Counted from the first letter of the stretch, positions 1 through 6,985 are shown. The stretch is DNA of 12,807 nucleotides from Endomicrobium sp. (GCA_031278115.1 JAITKZ010000072.1:1-12807), one strand, 5' to 3'. Notes: generated by a model from the letters alone, not told the origin. Translations and numbers: made by a program.

Positions 1-114
1 AGAATATTCAAGGTCTGTCTCTAGACCTTTTTTTCCTGCAGAATTCATAAGCATAAATATAATTATGAAAAGAGTTATCCAAAAAAGTATATGCCATGGG
101 CTTTTTTTCTTCAT
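1..114 (-). CDS. ftsH: FtsH membrane protease, N-terminal fragment (runs off window)
   Basis: Only the first 38 codons are in the window. They start at ATG 114-112 and read MKKKSPWHILFWITLFIIIF, a short basic N-terminus followed by one hydrophobic membrane segment, then a polar stretch entering the extracytoplasmic part. FtsH is the ATP-dependent zinc metalloprotease that degrades membrane and regulatory proteins, and its usual N-terminus has this layout. The AAA and protease motifs lie outside the window, so the call rests on the N-terminal layout plus the well-known tilS-hpt-ftsH order. An AAGGAG Shine-Dalgarno overlaps the end of hpt, and the start lies 5 nt after the hpt stop. It is probably translated from the shared operon mRNA. 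Another single-pass membrane protein cannot be excluded from this fragment alone. Confidence 0.75.
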   Translation of the reverse strand, partial: MKKKSPWHILFWITLFIIIFMLMNSAGKKGLETDLEYS

Positions 115-119
115 TAAAC

Positions 120-656
120 CTACTCCTTTATTTTCCCAACATAAGATAACTGTCTAAAAAATCCATTGTAGTCCAGTCCATAGCCGACCACAAAATCATT
201 TCCTATTTCAAAACAACTATAATCAACTGCAACTTCCTTTTCTCTAGCACATTTCTTATCTAAAAAGACGCAAGTCTTTATGCTTTTAGGCTTTTTCAAA
301 GATATTTCTTTTATCAAGAAATCTAAAGTAAAACCTCTGTCAACAATGTCTTCAATTATGACAACATCTTTACCAATAATATCTTCTTTGATGCCTGAAA
401 CTACTTTCACCTTTCCCTGCGTTTGTGTGCCTATGTAAGAACTAACAGAAATAAAATCAACTTTGCATTCTAAGTCTAAACTGCGCACTAAATCTGCACA
501 GAAAATAAAGCTGCCGTTCAAAACTGCAATTATAAGAACATTCTTTCCTTCATAATCCCTAGATATTTGTGCTCCTACTTCCAAAACTTTTTTACGAATA
601 TCTTCAGCCGAAATCAAAACATCAACATTATTATAGCTATGTTGCTTAGCTGTCAT
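120..656 (-). CDS. hpt: Hypoxanthine phosphoribosyltransferase
   Basis: This purine salvage enzyme joins hypoxanthine (and usually guanine) to PRPP, giving IMP or GMP in the cytoplasm. At 178 residues it has normal family length. Visible motifs are the PPi-binding loop LNGSFIF (residues 46-52), the flexible-loop SSY motif (72-74), the PRPP-binding motif VVIIEDIVDRGFT (98-110, with E102/D103 and catalytic-type D106) and the C-terminal purine-contact motif FVVGYGLDYNGFFR (155-168). Residue 107 is Arg where Thr or Ser is usual (EDI-V/I-D-T/S-G). The other key residues are present, so activity is likely. The start overlaps the end of tilS by 11 nt, and the ftsH start follows 5 nt after its TAG stop, so all three are probably co-translated from one operon. 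Confidence 0.95.
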   Translation of the reverse strand: MTAKQHSYNNVDVLISAEDIRKKVLEVGAQISRDYEGKNVLIIAVLNGSFIFCADLVRSLDLECKVDFISVSSYIGTQTQGKVKVVSGIKEDIIGKDVVIIEDIVDRGFTLDFLIKEISLKKPKSIKTCVFLDKKCAREKEVAVDYSCFEIGNDFVVGYGLDYNGFFRQLSYVGKIKE

Positions 657-1629
657 TTTCTTTATCCTTTATAAAATATGCTTTATTGTTTGGCTTAACA
701 CAGAAACTCCAATCGTCCGATATCTTATAAATGGATAAATCTGACGATAAAATTTTATACATTATTAAATTGATATAAGAGTTGTACTTTTTTTGAGGCA
801 AAATATTCTTCAAAATTCTGTATTGAACCGATTTATTATACTGCAAAAACATTGTTAAATCAAGCAAAATTTGTCTTTTGCTAAATTTTACGCATTTTTT
901 CAAACATTTAAGCGTGATTTCTTCTAAATAAGCGTTTTCTATAGCATGTATACGGCTTAAATTAAAGATATGTTCAACAGCCATAGTATTTATCTTTTCA
1001 CACAAAGGAATAATAGAGAGTCTTATTTTGTTGCGCGTATAAACATCAGAAAAGTTGGATTTGTCTGTGCAGAAAGGCAATTTATGCGTACTTATATAAT
1101 CTTCAATCAATTTCCTTTTAATAGGAAGCAACGGTCTTATAATACTGAGCTTTTTACCTATGTTCCTCTCTTGAGGTATCCCTGCGAAATTTCCGCTTCC
1201 CCTTAAAAGCCACATTAGAACAGTCTCGGCATTATCATTGGCGTTGTGAGCAGCAGAAATTTTATTATATTTATATTTTTTAGCTATATTTTCAAGCGAC
1301 AAATACCTTAAGTTTCGTCCAGCTGCTTCAATAGATATAGATTCTTTTTTAGAATATTCTTTTACGTTGATGTTTTCCAAAACGCAATCAATTCCAAGTT
1401 TGTTTGACAAATTTTTAACTATTTGGGCTTCTTTAACGGACTCTTTTCTTAAATTATGATTAAAGTTTACCGTCAACAGTTCTATCTGCATTTTTTTTGC
1501 CAAACGCCAAAACAGATGAAGCATACAAATAGAATCTTGTCCGCCGGAAACAGCAAGAACAATTTTATCTTTAGATTTTACTAAACCGGTTTGAATAATA
1601 GTTTGATAGAAAATATCCCATGTCTTCAT
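646..1629 (-). CDS. tilS: tRNA(Ile)-lysidine synthase
   Basis: TilS converts C34 of the CAU-anticodon tRNA-Ile to lysidine using ATP and lysine, so that the tRNA reads AUA codons. It is normally essential. The N-terminal PP-loop ATPase domain is clear: SGGQDS at residues 28-33, and the family motif NFNHNLR ending near residue 61. At 327 residues it is a short-form TilS, like those known from some thermophiles, and lacks much of the C-terminal extension of the 432-residue E. coli enzyme. The ATG (1629-1627) overlaps the TGA that ends the old mprF reading frame (ATGA, 1626-1629). It has only a weak purine-rich leader (AGAAG) directly before it, so it may once have depended on ribosomes arriving from mprF. 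Its 3' end overlaps the hpt start by 11 nt. Confidence 0.95.
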   Translation of the reverse strand: MKTWDIFYQTIIQTGLVKSKDKIVLAVSGGQDSICMLHLFWRLAKKMQIELLTVNFNHNLRKESVKEAQIVKNLSNKLGIDCVLENINVKEYSKKESISIEAAGRNLRYLSLENIAKKYKYNKISAAHNANDNAETVLMWLLRGSGNFAGIPQERNIGKKLSIIRPLLPIKRKLIEDYISTHKLPFCTDKSNFSDVYTRNKIRLSIIPLCEKINTMAVEHIFNLSRIHAIENAYLEEITLKCLKKCVKFSKRQILLDLTMFLQYNKSVQYRILKNILPQKKYNSYINLIMYKILSSDLSIYKISDDWSFCVKPNNKAYFIKDKENDS

Positions 1630-1814
1630 CTTCTAAAAAACCTTCTAAAAAAATTCTTTCTGTCAATGCTTTTTTTAGGAGAAATAAGAACTGTAAAATT
1701 TTTAATGAATGAAACGATATATTTGTCTGGATGTATAGCCACATATCTATTGCGCCAAATAGGAGAAAATTTATCCTTAAACTCTCTTAAAGACGCAATA
1801 TCATATTTAAAATG
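1626..1814 (-). pseudogene. mprF: Detached C-terminal tail of mprF after an in-frame stop
   Basis: Immediately after the TAA that ends the 794-residue mprF frame, the same frame stays open for 62 more codons (1814 down to 1629) and ends at TGA 1628-1626. The translation starts HFKYDIASLREFKDKFSPIW and goes on RNRYVAIHP. This fits the conserved end of the MprF synthase domain, usually of the form '(Y)NF-GLR-FK-KF-P-WEPRY'. The tail therefore belongs to the same gene and no shift of frame is needed. One base change in a codon such as GAA, CAA or AAA would create the TAA. The frame has no further stop and finishes in the ATGA overlap with tilS. That points to a recent nonsense mutation, or possibly stop-codon readthrough. 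The region has no good start codon and Shine-Dalgarno of its own. Confidence 0.85.
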
Positions 1815-4199
1815 TTAAGCAAACATAAACATCTTTGCAAAATATTTTGCGGCATCTCCGCTATTATCAGCTCTATTAAAATAAGCAAGTCCTAAATCAA
1901 ACCATTTATATCCATTGTCTTTGGCATATATAATATTTTTAAATATTATATAGGAAAATAAATCGTATTCACTTTTCACATATCTTACTATGCCTGAAGA
2001 TATTTCGTGCTTATTATCTGTTTTTGAGAAAATTGAAAAAGCGTAAACCTTTCCATCTTTTTCTAAAACGCTAAAATCCATATATTGCATATAACTTTCA
2101 TCATACTTTCCTGGAATAAAGTTCATTTCAAAATAATGCTTATCTCCTACCCACTGTTTATTTATCTCTGCAAATTCAGCTTTATACCTGCTAAACATAT
2201 CTGTACTCAAAGACTTATAAGTAATCCCCGCCTTTTCTATTTTCTTTTCCAAATCATGGAAACTTTTAAAATTTTCTTTGTATGTATTAAATTTTTTCAA
2301 CTCTATTTTTGCTTCCTGACCTATATCAAAAATATCAAGCCCAACGTCATCATAAATTTGAGCATATTTCCCGTCTATAGCGACAAATGCAGGCTTAGCT
2401 GCAGCTTTGTCGGCAATCTCTTTAAACTTCCATAGAAGTTCATTTCTATTAAAATTTCTTCCAACTGGCTCTCCTAAAACAATCCAGCTGTCTTTTGACT
2501 TAGCATACATTATAAATGCATCTTTCTCATCGTTTACTATAAATTCCTTATCCGAAGCCAAAGCATACAACGAGTAAGCATAATCTGAAGAATGTGCTAT
2601 TGCCTCTATATCTTTTTTTGTGAACAATATGGGCTTATTAAAAAAGTTTTTAAGTATCTGTTCAACAATCACTATTAATATTATAATACCGACGCCAAAA
2701 CTTGCTCTTAAAAACCTCGCAGCATCGTTAGTGTTTAAAAAATTGCTAAAAAACACATCAAAGTGTATCCAAGAAAAAATGTCTTGTCTATTTACAAAAA
2801 ACCCTATCCAAACAGACAGGGCAAAAACTCCGCCAACCGCACAAAACCACCATGAGCTAAAATCTGTTTTGAGTATAGGAATATCTCTGTAAAAATATTT
2901 TTTTGAAAACAATAAAACAACTAATAAAGATACAAAACATATAAGAACCAAAGTCGGCTCGCCAACAATAAGTATCAAAGCTATGGCAAAAGATACCAAA
3001 CAACAGGATATGTTCCACGCTTTTTTAATCCTAAGCTGCAAAGCACGGGATATAAATAAGATACCTATTGCCGTAATGCTCAATAAAAAGTGCGATAAAT
3101 CCGCAAACCACGAGGGAAGTAAGTTTATAATAACCTTTAATTGATCAACATTAAATGGAGTTGATGCCGAAAACATAGCTATCATACCTACAAAAAAAGA
3201 ACATAAAGCTATAACTTGAACTACAACTGACGAAACTGTTTTTCCAAAAATTTTCGCCGTTCTATTGAATTTTTTAGTAAAAACCATAATTTCAAAAGCT
3301 CCTAACATAACAAGAGCTATTAAAAGTGGAAAGAAATAAAATACTGCCCTATAGGCAAGAAGTGCGCTTATAACACCAGGACTATTTGCAGAATTTGGCA
3401 TTAAAAGAGTTATTGACGTTTCAAGAACGCCCATTCCACCTGGCACTTGACTTATAATCACAAGAAATTGTGATACAAGGAAAACTTTGAGCAACACAAA
3501 ATATGATATATATCCTTCAGGCATAAGGACAAAAAGAGTGAGGGAAGCAATAAGCCAATCGCTTGTGGCAAGTAACACCTGCGCCATTACAATCTTTATG
3601 TTTGGGAAAGAGATAGTCCATTTAAAAATTTTGCGCGGCTTTGAATGAAGAGTGCTTAATAAAACATACAAAACTAAAATGACTACGGAAATCAATCCGA
3701 TTATTCTTGTTGAAATACTTAAATTAAATATATCCTCCAAAGAAACAGGAGCAAAAGTAAAAATGATCCCGCCAACAGCCAAAAGTCCAAGCCATATTGT
3801 CGCCGAAGAAAACAGAAGTACTTTTGTAACGTCAATCATTGAAACGTTGTACAAAGAATAAAGCCTGTATCTTATAGATCCACCAAAAAGCATAGAATAA
3901 CCGGTATTATTAGCTAAAACATTACTTATAAAACACGTAAATATTATATCTTTAGGCTTTATTGGAACTTTAACGTCAATAAACTTAAACGCGACAATAT
4001 CATAACCGCCTAAAACTAAATAGTATGACAACGCCAAACACAATGCTATTGCAATTCTTGCAGCAGGGATTGCCCTTAACGCATTGATAACATCAACATA
4101 ACTAAGATTTTTTAATTGATTATGTAAAAGGACTAATGCTCCTATAAAAATAAAAAAACCTAAAAGAACCAGAACAATTTTTATCCACTTTTTCATCAT
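1815..4199 (-). CDS. mprF: MprF aminoacyl-phosphatidylglycerol synthase/flippase, C-terminally truncated
   Basis: MprF transfers an amino acid (often lysine or alanine) from its tRNA to phosphatidylglycerol and flips the product across the membrane, reducing surface negative charge and lowering sensitivity to cationic peptides. The first ~520 residues are strongly hydrophobic with many membrane segments: a flippase-type domain (including VPGGMGVLETSITLLMP) followed by further helices. From ~528 a cytosolic DUF2156-type synthase domain begins, with recognisable DAFIMYAKSKDSWIVLGEPVG, GLDIFDIGQEAKIEL and GYKWFDLGLAYF. The frame stops at TAA 1817-1815, about 60 residues short of a complete family member (~857 with the tail). 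The lost part includes the conserved FKxKFxPxW segment, so synthase activity is doubtful while the flippase domain is intact. The start MMKKW follows the upstream ATPase gene by 19 nt with a weak Shine-Dalgarno. The attached amino acid cannot be predicted. Confidence 0.88.
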   Translation of the reverse strand: MMKKWIKIVLVLLGFFIFIGALVLLHNQLKNLSYVDVINALRAIPAARIAIALCLALSYYLVLGGYDIVAFKFIDVKVPIKPKDIIFTCFISNVLANNTGYSMLFGGSIRYRLYSLYNVSMIDVTKVLLFSSATIWLGLLAVGGIIFTFAPVSLEDIFNLSISTRIIGLISVVILVLYVLLSTLHSKPRKIFKWTISFPNIKIVMAQVLLATSDWLIASLTLFVLMPEGYISYFVLLKVFLVSQFLVIISQVPGGMGVLETSITLLMPNSANSPGVISALLAYRAVFYFFPLLIALVMLGAFEIMVFTKKFNRTAKIFGKTVSSVVVQVIALCSFFVGMIAMFSASTPFNVDQLKVIINLLPSWFADLSHFLLSITAIGILFISRALQLRIKKAWNISCCLVSFAIALILIVGEPTLVLICFVSLLVVLLFSKKYFYRDIPILKTDFSSWWFCAVGGVFALSVWIGFFVNRQDIFSWIHFDVFFSNFLNTNDAARFLRASFGVGIIILIVIVEQILKNFFNKPILFTKKDIEAIAHSSDYAYSLYALASDKEFIVNDEKDAFIMYAKSKDSWIVLGEPVGRNFNRNELLWKFKEIADKAAAKPAFVAIDGKYAQIYDDVGLDIFDIGQEAKIELKKFNTYKENFKSFHDLEKKIEKAGITYKSLSTDMFSRYKAEFAEINKQWVGDKHYFEMNFIPGKYDESYMQYMDFSVLEKDGKVYAFSIFSKTDNKHEISSGIVRYVKSEYDLFSYIIFKNIIYAKDNGYKWFDLGLAYFNRADNSGDAAKYFAKMFMFA

Positions 4200-4218
4200 T
4201 TATCCTGTTATACAACAT

Positions 4219-5001
4219 CTATATTGTCATAATGCTGCAAAAACCATTATTTTCACTTATTTTCACATTGATACCGAAAAGAGAAGAGAGTTTGTCATCT
4301 GTAAAAATATTCTTGCGAGTGCCATTGGCAAAAACTTTGCCATTTTTAAAAAACACAAATCTGTTAATTTCAGGAATAATATCTGATACTAAATGCGTTA
4401 CAAGTATTATATTAGCACCTGTCGCGACTATCTTCCTCATAATTTTATGCAGATTCAATGATGAAGCTATATCCAAACTGTTACAAGGTTCGTCCAAAAT
4501 CAACACTTTTGGATCATTAACAAGTGCCCTTGCTATCAAAAATCTTCTTGCTTCTCCAGATGACATGGTGTCAAGCTTTTTATCTTTTAAATATGACACT
4601 TCCATTAAATCTATTATCTTATCGGCTTTTTCAGCCATCGCTTTTGTAACAATATGATTTTTGCCTATTCCGATGCTTGAAAAAAAGCCAGACAACACAA
4701 CGTCAAATCCTGTTATGTCATTGTGAAAATCGTATTGAAGCTCGCTCGTAACTATGCCAAACATACTGCGCAAATCCGTTACATTCCAAACATCGCGCCC
4801 AAACAACTTGCAGACACCTACCCCTGTATAAGAAGGATAAATAGAACGAGTAATCAGCTTTATAAACGTGGATTTTCCAGAACCGTTAGGACCTATTATT
4901 GCTGCATTCTCGCCTGTTTTTATACTTAGAGTAATGTCATCTAAAATTTTCCTATCATCCCGCAAGGCAGAGATATGTTTTAAATATATAAAATCAGTCA
5001 T
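4219..5001 (-). CDS. ABC transporter-type ATPase (ModF/YlmA-like)
   Basis: This is a single 260-residue ATP-binding cassette. It has Walker A GPNGSGKST (37-45), a Q-loop region near TSELQ (85-89), the signature SSGEARR (147-153; canonical LSGGQ, here the SSGE variant), Walker B KVLILDEP (165-172) and the H-loop histidine in VTH (H203). The SSGE signature followed by RRFLIARALV resembles the COG1119 group often named ModF or YlmA-like. The substrate of that group is not reliably known. No permease or binding protein lies next to it, so its membrane partner is elsewhere or absent. It heads the operon leading into mprF, tilS, hpt and ftsH. An AAAGGA Shine-Dalgarno lies about 6 nt before the ATG. 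Transport of a specific ion is not claimed. Confidence 0.85.
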   Translation of the reverse strand: MTDFIYLKHISALRDDRKILDDITLSIKTGENAAIIGPNGSGKSTFIKLITRSIYPSYTGVGVCKLFGRDVWNVTDLRSMFGIVTSELQYDFHNDITGFDVVLSGFFSSIGIGKNHIVTKAMAEKADKIIDLMEVSYLKDKKLDTMSSGEARRFLIARALVNDPKVLILDEPCNSLDIASSLNLHKIMRKIVATGANIILVTHLVSDIIPEINRFVFFKNGKVFANGTRKNIFTDDKLSSLFGINVKISENNGFCSIMTI

Positions 5002-5025
5002 AAAATTCCTTTATTTTACGCAAAG

Positions 5026-5054
5026 ATTTTATATTTTTCACCACAAAAAATCAA
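5026..5054 (-). promoter_or_regulatory. Candidate promoter of the ABC-mprF-tilS-hpt-ftsH operon
   Basis: On the minus strand, TTGATT (5054-5049) and TAAAAT (5031-5026) are separated by 17 nt, a plausible sigma-70-type pair. Transcription would begin near 5019 and leave a leader of about 18 nt that includes the AAAGGA ribosome site of the ABC gene. The DNA is very AT-rich, so chance matches are common. The position is an inference. Confidence 0.4.
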
Positions 5055-5081
5055 AAAATATGATGAATAAAAAAATTTTTG

Positions 5082-5087
5082 TATAAT
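5082..5087 (+). promoter_or_regulatory. Candidate -10 box of the MATE gene
   Basis: A perfect TATAAT ends 7 nt before the ATG of the MATE gene, so a transcript would start at or within a base or two of the start codon. No convincing -35 lies at the right distance (5059-5064 reads TATGAT), and no Shine-Dalgarno precedes the ATG. If used, this promoter gives a leaderless mRNA. Confidence 0.4.
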
Positions 5088-5094
5088 ATATTCC

Positions 5095-6483
5095 ATGATT
5101 TTTAAATATGTTACTAGACGATGGAGAGCAAAAGCTGGATACTTTGAGTTCCTTAGTATAGCCTTACCACTTATAATTTCAACAGGAGCTTGGGCTTTCC
5201 AAAATTTTATAGATAGCCTTTTTCTGGCTTGGTATTGGCATGATTCTTATGCGGCGGCGTTTCCAGCGGGACTCTTAAACAGTTCAATTGTATTTATATT
5301 TCAAGGAACTGTGGCTTATATTGACGTTTTTGTTTCGCAATATAATGGAAAGAAAGAATATAAATCAATAGGTCCAGCAATTTGGCAAGCCGTTTACTTT
5401 GCCGTTTTAAGTTCTGTTGTTATTTTTTTCTTCACGTTTTTTTCTTCCAATATTTTTAATTTCATAGGGCACTCAAAAGATATTATTCAAGAAGAAATAA
5501 AATATTTTAATATCTTATGCTACGGCTCATTTTTCTATCTTGGCTCGTCAACATTATCTGGATTTTATGCTGGAAGAGAAAAGACTAAAATAGTGCTTTT
5601 AGTTAATCTTATAGGCATATTTGTAAATATTATTTTAGACTATTTGCTAATATTTGGACACTTTGGGTTTCCGGAGCTTGGAATAGAAGGCGCAGCTCTT
5701 TCTACAATCATTGGATTTGCAGTTGTATTTATCGTATTCCTTATTTTAATTCTTTCAAAAAAGAACAGCTCTAAATTTAATACAAGACGATTAAAACCAA
5801 ACTTTAAATTTTTAAAAAGATTTATACGATTCGGTTTTCCAAGCGGCGTACACATGTCTTTAGATTTGTCAGCAGTCACATTTTTTTCTCTTATAGTCGG
5901 AACTCTCGGGAAGTTGGAGTTATCAGCGACAAACATTGTCATGAACATTTACAATTTGGCTTATATGCCTCTTGTAGGAATGGGCATAACGACATCTATC
6001 ATGACAGGTAATTATCTTGGTAGAAACAAAGCCTCTATGGCTCAAAAAAGTGTAATAACCGCCTCTCAAATAGTCTTTACTTTTACCATCTTTACCTTCT
6101 TAATGTTTTTACTTGTTCCAAATCTTCTGATAAAGCCGTTTGCCAAAGGTTCAGAACTTTTGATTATAGAGCAGATAAGACCGACTATAATAATATTATT
6201 CAGATTTATAGCTGCATTTTCTCTGTTTGAGTCTCTAAGTATTATATTTTCTTCGGCGATAAAAGGTGCTGGCGACACAAAATTTGTTATGAAACTTTTG
6301 ATTATAATTTTTACAACAGCCTCAATTGCTATGTATATAGCAACAAAATGCTTTGGATTATACGGCTGTTGGAGTATTTTGGTTATTTATGGTATTATAC
6401 TTAATGCTTCATGCTACCTTAGATACAAATCAGGCAAATGGAAGAAAATGCGTGTTATTGAGATGAAAGTTATTGACGGCTAG
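5095..6483 (+). CDS. MATE-family efflux transporter
   Basis: This 462-residue integral membrane protein has about twelve hydrophobic segments in two similar halves, the MATE layout. MATE proteins export drugs or toxic organic compounds in exchange for Na+ or H+. Typical signatures are the N-terminal FLSIALPLIISTGAWAFQNF, a mid-protein stretch with NIILDYLLIFG followed by LGIEGAALSTIIG (end of the first half), FGFPSGVHMSLDL opening the second half, and SSAIKGAGDTKFVM late in the second half. The length is usual for the family. The next in-frame upstream codons hold no alternative start before a stop at 5068, so ATG 5095 is the likely start despite lacking a Shine-Dalgarno. It is divergent from the ABC operon and lies 39 nt before tRNA-Leu, which may share its transcript. 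The substrate is unknown. Confidence 0.93.
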   Translation: MIFKYVTRRWRAKAGYFEFLSIALPLIISTGAWAFQNFIDSLFLAWYWHDSYAAAFPAGLLNSSIVFIFQGTVAYIDVFVSQYNGKKEYKSIGPAIWQAVYFAVLSSVVIFFFTFFSSNIFNFIGHSKDIIQEEIKYFNILCYGSFFYLGSSTLSGFYAGREKTKIVLLVNLIGIFVNIILDYLLIFGHFGFPELGIEGAALSTIIGFAVVFIVFLILILSKKNSSKFNTRRLKPNFKFLKRFIRFGFPSGVHMSLDLSAVTFFSLIVGTLGKLELSATNIVMNIYNLAYMPLVGMGITTSIMTGNYLGRNKASMAQKSVITASQIVFTFTIFTFLMFLLVPNLLIKPFAKGSELLIIEQIRPTIIILFRFIAAFSLFESLSIIFSSAIKGAGDTKFVMKLLIIIFTTASIAMYIATKCFGLYGCWSILVIYGIILNASCYLRYKSGKWKKMRVIEMKVIDG

Positions 6484-6522
6484 AAGATAAAGAGATTTGG
6501 ATTGTGTAATTTTGTGCGTAAG

Positions 6523-6606
6523 GCTGAGGTGGTGGAACGGCAGACACGCAGGTCTCAGAAGCCTGTCCCCGAAAGGGTGGTATGGGTTCAAATCCCATCC
6601 TCAGCA
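6523..6606 (+). tRNA. tRNA-Leu (anticodon CAG)
   Basis: The 84-nt sequence folds as a class II tRNA. The acceptor strands GCTGAGG (6523-6529) and CCTCAGC (6599-6605) pair fully. The D-stem is GTG/CAC. The anticodon stem CAGGT/GCCTG encloses loop CTCAGAA with anticodon CAG at 6556-6558, which reads CUG. A long variable arm (CCC CGAAA GGG) is typical of tRNA-Leu, and the T arm is ATGGG TTCAAAT CCCAT. The discriminator base is A6606, and CCA is not encoded. The gene lies 39 nt after the MATE gene on the same strand. Its last 19 nt are repeated at 11586-11604, so it appears to be the integration site of the following island. Confidence 0.96.
6588..6606 (+). repeat. Left attachment-site copy (attL) in the tRNA-Leu 3' end
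   Basis: TCAAATCCCATCCTCAGCA, which covers part of the T loop, the 3' T stem, the 3' acceptor strand and the discriminator base, is identical to 11586-11604. The bases on either side differ in the two copies. Tyrosine recombinases commonly use this portion of a tRNA gene as attB. The tRNA remains intact. Confidence 0.8.
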
Positions 6607-6610
6607 ATAA

Positions 6611-6641
6611 TCTCTCTTTTACAGCGTCGTAAAAGTTGAGA
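6611..6641 (+). repeat. Hairpin just inside the left island end
   Basis: CTTTTAC (6616-6622) pairs with GTAAAAG (6629-6635) around the 6-nt loop AGCGTC. TCTC (6611-6614) can pair with GAGA (6638-6641) beyond a small internal loop. There is no adjacent T-run, so it is a weak terminator candidate for the tRNA. It may instead be a recombinase or protein binding site near attL. The TTTTAC/GTAAAA core recurs in the hairpin near the right end. Confidence 0.5.
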
Positions 6642-6664
6642 AACAGAATATTTTTCTATAAACA
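6636..6664 (+). promoter_or_regulatory. Possible promoter of the small lipoprotein gene
   Basis: TTGAGA (6636-6641) and TAAACA (6659-6664) are 17 nt apart; an overlapping TATAAA at 6657 gives a 15-nt spacer. Transcription would start about 10 nt before the ATG at 6682. The match is moderate in AT-rich DNA. Confidence 0.3.
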
Positions 6665-6681
6665 AAGCTTTACAAGATTAG

Positions 6682-6834
6682 ATGAAAAAAATAATTTTGG
6701 GTTTATTACTAGTTTGTTTCTCTTTTTTAGGGTGTATTTCTGGCAGAGGACTTAGTTGAGTGGGTTATGTAAGCGAAGAAACTGGACGTAAGGCAGTAGC
6801 AATAAAATATACGAATCAAGATAAGACAGAATAA
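6682..6834 (+). pseudogene. Small lipoprotein gene broken by an in-frame TGA
   Basis: The frame opens MKKIILGLLLVCFSFLGC, a short basic N-terminus, hydrophobic core and lipobox-like FLGC with the lipidation cysteine at residue 18. After seven more residues it meets TGA (6757-6759). The same frame then continues for 24 codons (VGYVSEETGRKAVAIKYTNQ and four more) to TAA at 6832-6834. Restoring the stop, for example TGG to TGA, would give a 50-residue lipoprotein, a sensible size for a small envelope lipoprotein. A 25-residue product would be little more than a signal peptide. The Shine-Dalgarno is weak. I do not recognise the family. Its position between the attachment repeat and the cassette places it in the island. 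Confidence 0.6.
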
Positions 6835-6862
6835 ATGAGGATAAAACTGTAGAAATAAAAAT

Positions 6863-6891
6863 TTGATATTTTATCAGTGATATGTTAAACT
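6863..6891 (+). promoter_or_regulatory. Candidate promoter overlapped by a TGATA/TATCA operator-like dyad
   Basis: TTGATA (6863-6868) and TAAACT (6886-6891) are 17 nt apart. Overlapping the -35 box and spacer is TGATATTTTATCAGTGATA (6864-6882): three half-sites in alternating orientation, giving TGATA-ttt-TATCA and TATCA-g-TGATA. This arrangement is typical of repressor sites, but no regulator can be assigned. Confidence 0.4.
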
Positions 6892-6900
6892 ATTAAAAGA

Positions 6901-6914
6901 ACATATATATATGT
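6901..6914. repeat. 14-bp perfect palindrome
   Basis: ACATATATATATGT is its own reverse complement and sits between two candidate promoters. Alternating AT sequence makes chance or a simple easily melted tract likely. A protein site is possible. Confidence 0.4.
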
Positions 6915-6926
6915 ATTTAGAAAGAT

Positions 6927-6949
6927 AGTGTTATTACACTTAATATAAT
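6927..6949 (+). promoter_or_regulatory. -10 box with upstream dyad before the three-gene cassette
   Basis: A perfect TATAAT at 6944-6949 is preceded by the inverted repeat AGTGT-tatt-ACACT (6927-6940), which would lie in the spacer region. No clear -35 is visible. A transcript from here would start near 6956 and give a leader of about 30 nt before the ATG at 6986. A dyad in this position suggests repression or activation by a bound protein. Confidence 0.45.
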
Positions 6950-6985
6950 CTGTCGGTTTTTTGTTTATAAAAAATGGTTTAACAA

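Noticed and set aside
1815..1817. TAA in mprF as a recoded amino acid
   Set aside because: TAA has no common bacterial recoding, and TAA ends other genes here normally (tilS, the nuclease). A nonsense mutation or ordinary readthrough is simpler.
1591..1818. Plus-strand frame of 75 codons across the tilS/mprF junction
   Set aside because: It lies opposite the tilS start and the mprF tail. The minus-strand translation matches MprF, so this is a shadow frame.
4232..4657. Plus-strand 141-codon frame opposite the ABC ATPase
   Set aside because: The minus strand carries all ABC motifs in order, so the plus frame is an antisense shadow.
6611..6641. Rho-independent terminator after tRNA-Leu
   Set aside because: The stem is AT-rich and no T-run follows directly, so it is reported only as a hairpin.
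6757..6759. TGA in the lipoprotein as selenocysteine, or TGA as Trp in an alternative code
   Set aside because: No selenoprotein context or hairpin typical of selenocysteine insertion is evident, Trp is written TGG throughout the window, and TGA ends M1 and the 49-residue frame.
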